DNA of 64,000 nucleotides. Source: JBBSDP01 sp963754335. Lineage in GTDB: Bacteria; Planctomycetota; Phycisphaerae; Tepidisphaerales; Tepidisphaeraceae. Positions 36,801-42,968 of the stretch are shown here, in pieces. The stretch is taken from the NCBI GenBank assembly GCA_963754335.1, contig CAVWFQ010000008.1:472807-536806 (forward strand), read 5' to 3'. The notes beneath the pieces were generated by a model that was not told where the DNA came from, ran no database searches, and saw only the letters and a list, made by a program, of their open reading frames with translations. The position numbers and the translations under genes are program-made. The number at the start of each line of letters is the position of its first letter. Within the stretch, counting starts at the first letter, position 1.

Positions 36801-37348
36801 GCAATGCGGATAAAAAGATCGCCGATCGGGCAATGTCGGTCCTTGCCCGCCGTGGCGAACTCCCCAATGCCGATCGGCAGAAAGCCGTCGAGGCGATGGC
36901 TTCGGCCGCGCAGAAAAAGGGAGACATCGAGCGCGGACACGCCGTCTTCCTGAAGAATTGCGCCGTCTGTCATACTTTCAATGGAGCCGGCGGGCCCGTT
37001 GGGCCGGACCTGACCGGGGTGATGAACGGAAACAAGAACGAGATTCTGATCGCCGTCATCGACCCAAGCCGCTCGGTCGAAGGCAATTACCGAATGTGGG
37101 TCGTGAACACGAAAAATGGCGAGAGCTTCGGCGGCCGCCTTGTATCGGAAACCAAAAACGCCTTCGAGATGCTTGACACCACCGGCAAACCGCACACCAT
37201 CTTGCGCGACGATGTCGAGAAGATGGCGATGCAGAACAAGTCCATCATGCCCGATGGTTTTGAATCGCTTGGCATCGATCAACTGACGAATGTGATCGAG
37301 TACGTTGCGCAGCCGAAGGAAACGCTGAAGGTTCCAGTGGGTCGCTAG
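33839..37348 (+). CDS. PVC-type CxxCH dehydrogenase with HEAT repeats and C-terminal cytochrome c
   Basis: The 1169-residue product starts with a propeller-type membrane-bound dehydrogenase domain (HLPEGFHVELVASEPDVVKPVSMAFDERGRLWVVETQDYP, NNTWGLGFNESGETF, SVVGPDGSLYFIDWY, about residues 40-400). HEAT-like helices follow (FWRTTAQRLLVERQD, LHVRRVAFLAVADMP, about 420-590), then a carbohydrate-binding-like jelly roll (NAIINGDFAAMNGEIPADW, about 600-760), more HEAT repeats, and a cytochrome c domain with NCAVCHTFNGAGGPVGPDL and MPDGFESL (about 1035-1165). This architecture is characteristic of the PVC superphylum, where it is thought to oxidise sugars or sugar polymers in the periplasm. Export would depend on the ThuA module upstream, which carries the only signal peptide. 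Confidence 0.88.
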   Translation: MTAPAIPSEHVDLSASVKIGGAKLDIPGPLAPADSMRHMHLPEGFHVELVASEPDVVKPVSMAFDERGRLWVVETQDYPETILPVGTPGHDRIIICEDTRGSGRMDKFTVFADQLNIPQGICFANGGVVIPMSPDILFLKDSKGDGVADVKKVLYSGFGRGDTHAMDGNFQYGLDNWIWATCGYSGLNIKVGDSNYHSGQCIFRFRADRSAFEILTPTSNNTWGLGFNESGETFISTANNSHSIFMAIPNRYFESVRGWSGVGSVEIEDHKKAHPIGEIRQWDVLGGYTAACGHTVYTARAFPQEYWDKAAFVCEPTDHIIHVDLLSSAGSGYVAHDGYNLLASDDTYVAPIQSVVGPDGSLYFIDWYTYVVQHNPTPAGFHTGPGGAYVTPLRDKKRGRIYRIVYDGSKSKSSIAHLDKSSSTDLISALKSDNMFWRTTAQRLLVERQDKSVAPELAKLVADQSVDATGNNPAAIHALWTMHGLGALDGTDGASLAAAVGALKHPAAGVREATLQVLPRTHESLQAILAAQLLADPDLHVRRVAFLAVADMPPSPPAAQAVWAALQSEENFRDNWLRDAATAAAARNDLSFLQTAAAQDKSATPAATQPVVSNAIINGDFAAMNGEIPADWRTTRYSGDAVFSTVPGRSGRAVEISSRAGADAGWITTFKVEPHTAYRLSGWIKTDGVKAGSGLGALFNVHELQSPRVVTPALTGTNDWKRVEILFDSGDHRELSVNCLLGGWGHSQGSAAYEDVRVEKVGRDEAGGLAVARIVAGHFARGAPTESVGALLGVLKSAKPQAAAAILDGLASGWPNGKTPAGENLATLLGDCLAVLPPDRQESIARLAAVWGIHSDAIAKANVAAAARIAKELSDATLPDPSRIAAAEKLIAIADNSDSIGQIVRQIKPQSTQAFSVGLIHALGSSRQDAAATALIDRWRFLAPFARSETIEMLVRRPQWTESLLRAMEKDVITRSDLSNQQLGALTGNADKKIADRAMSVLARRGELPNADRQKAVEAMASAAQKKGDIERGHAVFLKNCAVCHTFNGAGGPVGPDLTGVMNGNKNEILIAVIDPSRSVEGNYRMWVVNTKNGESFGGRLVSETKNAFEMLDTTGKPHTILRDDVEKMAMQNKSIMPDGFESLGIDQLTNVIEYVAQPKETLKVPVGR

Positions 37349-37392
37349 AGGATACCAGGGATGCCAAGATCCGCTTTGTCCCGGATCCAATT

Positions 37393-37577
37393 CGTGGCAC
37401 GGCTTTCCAAGCCGTGCGGGCTGGTACTCCAGCACGTTGGCTGGTACGCCAGCCAAAACAGCAAGGGCGGAGCGTGCCGGTTTACGGGTATGAAGAACGC
37501 TTCGCTCCAGCTTCCATCGACCGAGTACGGTCGATCGCTGCGGGTTACCGCAGCCACGGCTTGGAAAGCCGTGCCAC
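37393..37577. repeat. Composite 185-bp palindromic repeat (GTGGCACGGCTT family), second copy
   Basis: Same length and block order as 22951-23134 (outer GTGGCACGGCTTTCC arms, GGTACTCCAGC and GGTACGCCAGCC blocks, GAGTACGG and TACCGCAGCC blocks). It separates the PVC dehydrogenase gene from the Gfo/Idh gene. Confidence 0.85.
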
Positions 37578-37625
37578 TAAAATAATCCGCAAGAGAATTA
37601 ATCGGCATTTTTGAGGAGACGAATC

Positions 37626-38736
37626 ATGGACCGCAAAATCAACATGGCGATTATCGGGTTGGGTTTCGGGGCGGAATTCATTCCCATCTATCAGCGTCAT
37701 CCGAACGCCAACATGTACGCGCTTTGCCAGCGAAACGCCGACAAGATGAAGCAGCTCGGCGACGCGTTCAACGTTGAAAAGCGGTACACGAGCTATGACG
37801 AGTTGCTGAAGGATCAGAAGGTGGACGCCGTCCACATCAACACGCCGATCACCGATCATGCCCCGCAGGCGATCAAGGCACTCAAGGCGGGAAAGCATGT
37901 CGCGTGCACCGTCCCGATGGCGACCACCATCGAAGAGTGCGGCCAGATCGTCGAGCTGACGAAAAAGACCGGGCTCAAATACATGATGATGGAGACGGTC
38001 GTCTACAGTCGCGAGTATCTGTTCGTGAAGGAGATGTACGACAAGGGTGAGCTGGGCCGCGTGCAGTTTCTCCAGGCGAGCCATCAGCAGGAGATGGCCG
38101 GCTGGCCCGGGTATTGGGAGGGGATGCCGCCGATGTATTACGCGACGCATTGCGTCGGGCCGTGTCTTGCGTTGACCGATGCCGAGGCGGAATACGTCTC
38201 CTGTTTCGGCTCGGGCCGGATCGATGAAAAGCTGATCCCCAAGTACAATTCCCCGTTCGCGGTGGAGAGCACGCACATCAAGTTCCGCAATTCCGATGTG
38301 TCGGCTCGGATTTACCGCTCGCTCTTCAACACCGCCCGCCAATATCGCGAAAGCTTCGACGTCTACGGCTCAAAGAAAACTTACGAGTGGCCGCTGGTGG
38401 AACACGAAGACCCGGTGATCCACACCGGCGAAGTGCCGACGCGCGTGAAAGTTCCCGATTATCGCGCACCGCCTGCCGGAAGGAATCCGCAGGTTTACGA
38501 CCAAGGGAGTCTATGACAGCGATGAAAATGTGCATCTCTCCTTCAAACAGGGAAGCGGCCATGGCGGATCGCATCCCCATCTTGCGCACGAGTTTTTGAT
38601 GGCCCTGGTTGAGAATCGCGATCCCCTTCCCAACGCGATTCAGTCCGCCAACTGGACCTGCGTGGGAATTTGCGCCGATCAATCCGCGCTCAAAGGCGGC
38701 GAAATCGTGAAGCTGCCGGCGTTTTCGATGAAATGA
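37626..38736 (+). CDS. Gfo/Idh/MocA family oxidoreductase, frameshifted
   Basis: The N terminus (KINMAIIGLGFGAEFIPIYQRHPNANMYALCQRN) is a Rossmann NAD(P)-binding fold. KKDQ..VDAVHINTPITDHAPQAIKALKAGKHVACTVPM supplies the canonical EKP-like region, with TVPM in place of EKPM. The second domain follows (FLQASHQQEMAGWPGYWEG, HCVGPCLALTDAEAEYV). The first frame stops at 38516, but after a one-base loss near 38468 (CGCGCACC) the other frame reads LPEGIRRFTTKGVYDSDEN, HLAHEFLMALVENRDPLPNA and ends GGEIVKLPAFSMK at 38736, the expected C terminus. GGAG precedes the ATG. Such enzymes oxidise or epimerise sugars or inositols; the substrate is unknown. Confidence 0.82.
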
Positions 38737-39023
38737 GTTGGTCATTCCCTTTACGCGATCGATGTACAGCGCCGTTCGGGGAATGGCCACAGAGGTCACT
38801 GAGGGGCACAGAGATCACAGAGACATTTGTTCGCGCGCGACATCCATCAGCTCTCAAAATCTTTGCTTTTTGATGAAATTGAATTTCTCTGTGCGCTCAG
38901 GAACGATGCCTCGCACGAAAAGAGCACATTCTGCGTACGGTATCTCTGTGATCTCTGTGCCCCTCAATGTTCTCTGTGGCCATTCTCTGTATGGCGATCG
39001 GATTGCGAACCGTTTGGAGCAAC

Positions 39024-39081
39024 AAAAAAGAACGGCCTGTCGAGACGCGAATCTCGAAGGCCGCCGGGAAAGAGTTCTTTT
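39024..39081 (-). terminator. Terminator hairpin of the small gene, copy 1
   Basis: On the minus strand: AAAAGAAC, a long stem built on GGCCTTCGAGA / TCTCGACAGGCC, then GTTCTTTTTTG. The outer AAGAAC/GTTCTT also pairs, and a T-tract follows. Position, orientation and T-run fit a rho-independent terminator about 20 bases after the 25-codon gene. Copy 2 changes only the loop (ACGCGA to ACATGA), leaving the stem intact. Confidence 0.7.
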
Positions 39082-39100
39082 GTCATGCACGGGGCAGGGA

Positions 39101-39178
39101 TCAGATGCAGACGTAGCGATAACCGAACTGGATGAAGCCGAAGACGTTGATGAACGAATAGGATTGCCAGAAGCACAT
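39101..39178 (-). CDS. 25-residue aromatic-rich small protein, copy 1
   Basis: ATG 39178 is preceded by GGAGA with 6-7 bases spacing. The product begins MCFWQSYSFINVFGF and ends GYRYVCI, with ten aromatic residues and a Cys near each end, so it is very hydrophobic. The same 78 bases recur without a change at 39609-39686. Upstream is a small hairpin (GGAAGC GATGT GCTTCC); downstream is a terminator. I do not recognise it. The tandem duplication, tiny hydrophobic product and own terminator recall small membrane peptides or type I toxins, but that is only inference. Confidence 0.5.
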   Translation of the reverse strand: MCFWQSYSFINVFGFIQFGYRYVCI

Positions 39179-39533
39179 GGGAATTCTCCGTTGAGTTCAC
39201 TTTTTGTTGTCAGGAAGCACATCGCTTCCCGTACGACAGACCGATCAACGAATCCGCTGCTAGCCCGACATCTTGCCGACGTGATTCCCAGACGAAATTC
39301 AATGGCCACTGAGGTCACTGAGGGGCACAGAGACATTTGTTCGCGAGCGACGTCCATCAGCTCTCAAAATCTTTGCTTTTTGATGAAATTGAATTTCTCT
39401 GTGCGCTCAGGAACGATGCCTCGCACGAAAAGAGCACATTCTGCGTACGGTATCTCTGTGATCTCTGTGCCCCTCAGTGTTCTCTGTGGCCATTCTCTGT
39501 ATGGCGATCGGATTGCGAACCGTTTGGAGCAAC

Positions 39534-39590
39534 AAAAAAGAACGGCCTGTCGAGACATGAATCTCGAAGGCCGCCGGGAAAGAGTTCTTG
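39534..39590 (-). terminator. Terminator hairpin of the small gene, copy 2
   Basis: Same stem as 39024-39081 with a different loop; the minus-strand T-tract is kept. Confidence 0.7.
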
Positions 39591-39608
39591 TCCTGCACGA
39601 GGCAGGGA

Positions 39609-39686
39609 TCAGATGCAGACGTAGCGATAACCGAACTGGATGAAGCCGAAGACGTTGATGAACGAATAGGATTGCCAGAAGCACAT
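39609..39686 (-). CDS. 25-residue aromatic-rich small protein, copy 2
   Basis: Sequence-identical to 39101-39178, with the same GGAGA ribosome binding site and upstream hairpin. Flanking DNA of the two copies differs at several places while these 78 bases do not, which is mild evidence for constraint or for very recent duplication. Confidence 0.5.
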   Translation of the reverse strand: MCFWQSYSFINVFGFIQFGYRYVCI

Positions 39687-39789
39687 GGGAATTCTCCGTT
39701 GAGTTCACTTTTTGTTGTCAGGAAGCACATCGCTTCCCGTGCAACAGACCAATCAACGAATCCGCGCAGCAACCGACATCGCCGGGAGA

Positions 39790-40415
39790 TTATTTTTCTG
39801 TTTCGTCCGATTCGGGCTGTGCGGCGGCTTCGCGGGCGGCTTCGAGTTGTTTTTTTGCCTGGCTGTAACTATCGAGGTCATCGCTACTGAGGGCGTAGCG
39901 ACGGTGTCCGATCTGAGCCTTGGATTCCCAGATGGCGATCCTCCGATCGATCTCTGCGATATCCGCATCCCGTACGATTTCGTCGGGATCAGTTGACCCG
40001 CTCGGCGGGGGGAGATCAGGTTCTGGCCCTTGAGAAGGGCCAGAGCAACCTGTTCATTGTCCCGGGCGAGAGCGCGTCGGAGTACATTGACGGCGGCGTC
40101 AGTCAGACCGGCGATCCGAGCCCGGGCCGATTGTTCCAGTTCCAGACGCCAGGCGTTGTAGGCGGCCCGGAAGTCGGGATCGTGGTTGAGCCAGTGGGAG
40201 ATCGTGTTTCGGTGGACGCCAACGTCGTGCGCCACGCTCTTGATGCTTCTGCCGGCGACGATTCGCGACAGCGCGCGCTGCTGTTCCGACGAAAGCCGCG
40301 ATTCGCCGACTGGTTCACGGGCAGAGTCCTCCGGCATGCGCACGACTTCCACGGCCTTCGCCGTGGCTTTCGAAGGGTCCGATGGGTTCGATCCGGGGTT
40401 GCGGGGAGTAGCCAT
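39790..40415 (-). CDS. Helix-turn-helix DNA-binding protein (phage terminase small-subunit-like), frameshifted
   Basis: From ATG 40415 residues about 40-80 form a helix-turn-helix (LSSEQQRALSRIVAGRSIKSVAHDVGVHRNTISHWLNHDP) followed by a helical segment FRAAYNAWRLELEQSARARI. At a run of six G (plus strand, about 40015) the frame changes. The frame ending at 39753 gives a basic tail of poor quality; the other reads DLPPPSGSTDPDEIVRDADIAEIDRRIAIWESK and ends QPESDETEK at 39790. The resulting 207-residue protein resembles the phBC6A51/terminase small-subunit group of DNA-binding proteins common in planctomycetes. No phage genes are nearby. A GAAAGGA ribosome binding site and an inverted repeat precede it. 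Confidence 0.65.
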
Positions 40416-40420
40416 TTTCA

Positions 40421-40459
40421 GGTCCTTTCTGTTGGTAAAACGACTCTAACAGAAAGACC
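40421..40459 (-). promoter_or_regulatory. Inverted repeat immediately upstream of the helix-turn-helix gene
   Basis: GGTCCTTTCTGTT and AACAGAAAGACC form 12 base pairs with one bulged C around 14 bases. The arm near the gene includes the ribosome binding site (GAAAGGA), 5 bases before the ATG. It could be an operator for self-repression or an RNA hairpin that hides the ribosome binding site. Confidence 0.5.
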
Positions 40460-40642
40460 TAACTTATACCAAACAAATTCTATCGGCCGCCATAATTTTT
40501 GTATCAAGCAATATTGTGATATACCTGTGCATGCTTGACCAATTCTGCACAGTCGAACGCGAATGCGCTTTGAAAATCGACAGTATTCAATGAGGATGGA
40601 TACCCCCAATTTACCTTTGCGGAACTGGCGTAAGATGAACCC

Positions 40643-41551
40643 ATGAAATACCGCCGGCTCGGCAAAACAGATCTCAACGTCTCCGTCATCGGCATCGGCA
40701 CCTGGCAATATGGCGGAGAATGGGGCAAGACCTTTGAGCAGGCGGAGGTCGATGCGATGTTCGACCGTTGCCGCGATGTGGGGATCAATCTGATCGATAC
40801 CGCCGAGTGTTACGGCGATCATCTTTCCGAGCAGTTCGTGGGAAATGCCATCCGGCGGGATCGGGAAAAGTGGATCCTCGCCACCAAATTCGGCCATCAC
40901 TATCACGGCTACCAGAACCGGACGCAGATTTTCGATCCGAATGACGTGCGCACGCAATTGGAAGCGTCCCTGAAGGCGCTCCAGACCGATTATATCGATC
41001 TGTATCAGTTCCATTCCGGGCGGAATGAGGAATTCGACACGCCGGGCTTGTGGGAAATGCTCGCCGAGCAGATCGAAGCAGGGAAAGTGAGGCATCTGGG
41101 GATTTCCGTCAGTCCCAACGACAACCTGTTTCAGGTCGATCGGGCGACGGAGAAAAATGTTCAGGCCGTCCAGGTCGTTTACAACCGGCTCGATCGGAAG
41201 CCGGAGCAGGGGCTTCTCGCTTCATGCCAGCGCCAGGATCTTGGCGTCCTGGCGCGGGTGCCGCTGGCCAGCGGATATTTGTCGGGGAAATACAAGCCAG
41301 GCAGCACGTTTGCCGAGGGAGATGTGCGCTCCAAGGCGGACCGCCAGAAAATCGATTCACGGCTCGAAGAAGTTCAGCGAATACAAAAATCCGAAGTGCC
41401 GCCCGGGGTGGATATGGCGCAGTGGGCGCTGGCGTGGTGCCTTAAGAATGAGGCCGTTAGCTGCGTGATCCCGGGGTGCAAGGATGTGAAACAAGTGGAA
41501 GCGAATGCCGCCGCGGCTGAACTAAATTCCAAATTCCAAGAACCAACGTAG
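40643..41551 (+). CDS. Aldo/keto reductase
   Basis: The 302-residue (beta/alpha)8 NADPH-dependent reductase begins MKYRRLGKTDLNVSVIGIGTWQYGG. It has NLIDTAECYGDHLSEQFVG with the catalytic Asp and Tyr, WILATKFGHHYHG with the catalytic Lys, DYIDLYQFHSG, GKVRHLGISVSPND and VVYNRLDRKPEQGLLASCQ. It reduces aldehydes or ketones, perhaps of sugars given the ThuA and Gfo/Idh neighbours. The last few residues (SKFQEPT) are read from the AAATTCCAA repeat that follows, so the original C terminus may have been slightly different. Confidence 0.9.
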   Translation: MKYRRLGKTDLNVSVIGIGTWQYGGEWGKTFEQAEVDAMFDRCRDVGINLIDTAECYGDHLSEQFVGNAIRRDREKWILATKFGHHYHGYQNRTQIFDPNDVRTQLEASLKALQTDYIDLYQFHSGRNEEFDTPGLWEMLAEQIEAGKVRHLGISVSPNDNLFQVDRATEKNVQAVQVVYNRLDRKPEQGLLASCQRQDLGVLARVPLASGYLSGKYKPGSTFAEGDVRSKADRQKIDSRLEEVQRIQKSEVPPGVDMAQWALAWCLKNEAVSCVIPGCKDVKQVEANAAAAELNSKFQEPT

Positions 41552-41715
41552 AACCAAATTCCAAATCCCAAGCACCAAAGCCCAAAAAAATCTCAAGGAC
41601 CAAATTCCAAAAACCTAACAAAGACCGCGCGCTCAGAGCGCTCCCGTTTGGAAATTTCCCCTTTTGGTGTTTGGAATTTTTTTGGGCTTTGGTCCTTGGG
41701 ATTTGGAATTTTCCG
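41519..41715. repeat. AAATTCCAA / CCAAGCACCAAAG repeat cluster
   Basis: Short A-rich blocks (CAAATTCCAAATCCC, GCACCAAAGCCCAAAAAAATC) on the left face complementary TTTGGAATTT blocks on the right, so the stretch is inverted. It starts inside the last codons of the aldo/keto reductase gene and ends at the ThuA gene's stop. Confidence 0.75.
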
Positions 41716-41718
41716 CGC

Positions 41719-42429
41719 TCAGAGGGCCCGATGTCCAAATTCGATTGCCTTAACTGGCGAAGTAGGCGCTGCCCACGACACAGCGTTTTCAATGATCCTC
41801 AGCACGTTCGAATCATGATAGCTCGGATAGGATTCATGCCCCGGGCGGAAATAGAAGATCCTTCCCGCGCCGCGCGTCCAGGTGCATCCGCTGCGGAAGA
41901 CTTCGCCGCCGCTGAAGTTGCTGATGAGGATCGTTTCCAGCGGCTCGGGGATATCGAAGAATTCGCCGTACATTTCTTCCTGGGCGAGCGTGAAATGATC
42001 GTCGATTCCCTGGAGGATCGGATGGCCCGGGCGGGTCACCCACAGCGTTTCGCGATCATCGGAGATCCGCCATTTGAGGTTGCAACTGGTGCCCATGAGT
42101 TTGCGGAAGATCTTGGAGAAGTGGCCGCTGTGGAGGACAATGAGCCCCATGCCCGCCATCACGCGGTGATAGACGCGTTCGACGATCAGATCCTGCAATT
42201 CATCGTGGGCCAGGTGGCCCCACCAGATCAGGACATCCGTCGTTCGGACGCGCTCGTCGGTCAACCCGTGCTCGGGCTCATCCAGCGTCGCGGTCGCGAC
42301 CTCAAGCGAACTGTTTTTCCGCAGATGGCCGGCGATCTGCTCGTGCATGCCGCGAGGATAGATCGCCGAGACGGCCGGATTGTTCTTCTCGTGTCGGAAT
42401 TCGCTCCAGACCGTGACTCGGATTCCCAT
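41719..42429 (-). CDS. ThuA family protein (trehalose utilisation-like)
   Basis: From ATG 42429 the 236-residue cytoplasmic protein reads MGIRVTVWSEFRHEKNNPAV, IYPRGMHEQIAGHL, TDVLIWWGHLAHDEL, VMAGMGLIVLHSGHFSKIFRKLMGTSCNLKWR, HFTLAQEEMYGEFFDIPEP, VFRSGCTWTRGAGRIFYFRPGHE and YPSYHDSNVLRIIENAVSW. It is the classical ThuA form, without a signal peptide, unlike the module at 33130. ThuA takes part in 3-keto-disaccharide metabolism in rhizobia. An upstream reading to 42507 would translate the GTTCGATGTTCG repeat. Convergent with the aldo/keto reductase. Confidence 0.88.
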   Translation of the reverse strand: MGIRVTVWSEFRHEKNNPAVSAIYPRGMHEQIAGHLRKNSSLEVATATLDEPEHGLTDERVRTTDVLIWWGHLAHDELQDLIVERVYHRVMAGMGLIVLHSGHFSKIFRKLMGTSCNLKWRISDDRETLWVTRPGHPILQGIDDHFTLAQEEMYGEFFDIPEPLETILISNFSGGEVFRSGCTWTRGAGRIFYFRPGHESYPSYHDSNVLRIIENAVSWAAPTSPVKAIEFGHRAL

Positions 42430-42459
42430 GCGTGCTCCCTGGCGTTCGTGTTCCTTCAG

Positions 42460-42545
42460 GCTTCTGTTCGACGTTCGATGTTCGATGTTCGATGTTCGTT
42501 TTGTCAACGCTCAAAGGGAAAGACGAACATCGAACATCCGGCTCA
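42460..42545. repeat. GTTCGATGTTCGATGTTCG repeat cluster
   Basis: Iterated TTCGATG blocks (42468-42500) face GAACATCGAACATCC (42523-42540), forming an imperfect inverted repeat upstream of the ThuA gene. Confidence 0.75.
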
Positions 42546-42589
42546 TGTTCCCAAACCAGTGCTTCAACGCGACGGCATTTGTCATTTTC

Positions 42590-42670
42590 GTGGCACGGGC
42601 GTCCCGCCCGTGGCCGTGGTACTCCACGGCGATCGGCGGTACTCCGTCGATCCAGCAAGAGCGAAGCGTT
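42590..42670. repeat. Degenerate GTGGCACGG-family repeat
   Basis: CGTGGCACGGGCGTCCCGCCC followed by GTGGTACTCCACGGC, GGTACTCCGTCG and CAGCAAGAGCGAAGCG shares blocks with the elements at 22951 and 37393. The rest of the 539-base gap 42430-42968 shows no gene. Confidence 0.65.
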
Positions 42671-42968
42671 CTTCGATTCGACCGCAAAGAACACACTCAA
42701 AGCCCGATAAACCGCGCAGAATCCGATTGTTACGATCGCAAGGGGCGAAACGGGCATCGAAGGGTCGATACTAACCCAATTCAGCGGGTGGCTTTGCAGC
42801 CGTGTTCGGACTGCAACCGATAATGTCGATACGCCCGCTCATTGGCGGCAATAACGCTTCGGGGAATGCAAATGAAACCTTTTGCAATCTGATGAATCCA
42901 AGAGTGCATCGAGGCGAAAAGCTGCTAGAATCAGGCGAGGGATGGATCCCCAATCCAAAGAGGTTGCC

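Larger units (their letters stand above)
38782..39262. repeat. Long direct repeat, copy 1 (contains a 25-codon gene and a terminator)
   Basis: About 480 bases that recur at 39301-39770 with roughly a dozen differences and one 10-base indel (an extra GATCACAGAG near 38811). The left part is an inverted pair of CACAGAGGTCACTGAGGGG-type arms about 120 bases apart (38784-38822 and 38942-38980). The right part holds a hairpin terminator and a small reading frame on the minus strand. Confidence 0.9.
39301..39770. repeat. Long direct repeat, copy 2
   Basis: Second copy of the unit at 38782-39262, beginning AATGGCCACTGAGGTCAC. It ends about 20 bases from the stop of the helix-turn-helix gene. The copies are separated by about 38 unrelated bases. 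Confidence 0.9.

Noticed and set aside
38738..39643. 301-codon plus-strand frame across the duplicated unit
   Set aside because: It reads through both repeat copies and their terminators, repeating the same meaningless peptide; no ribosome binding site or domain.
40380..40400. GGGTTCGATCC resembling a tRNA T-arm
   Set aside because: It lies in the coding N terminus of the helix-turn-helix gene, and no acceptor, D or anticodon arms can be formed around it.
39790..40415. Prophage remnant indicated by the terminase-small-subunit-like protein
   Set aside because: No integrase, terminase large subunit, portal, capsid or attachment repeats are visible nearby; this fold is common as a stand-alone DNA-binding protein.
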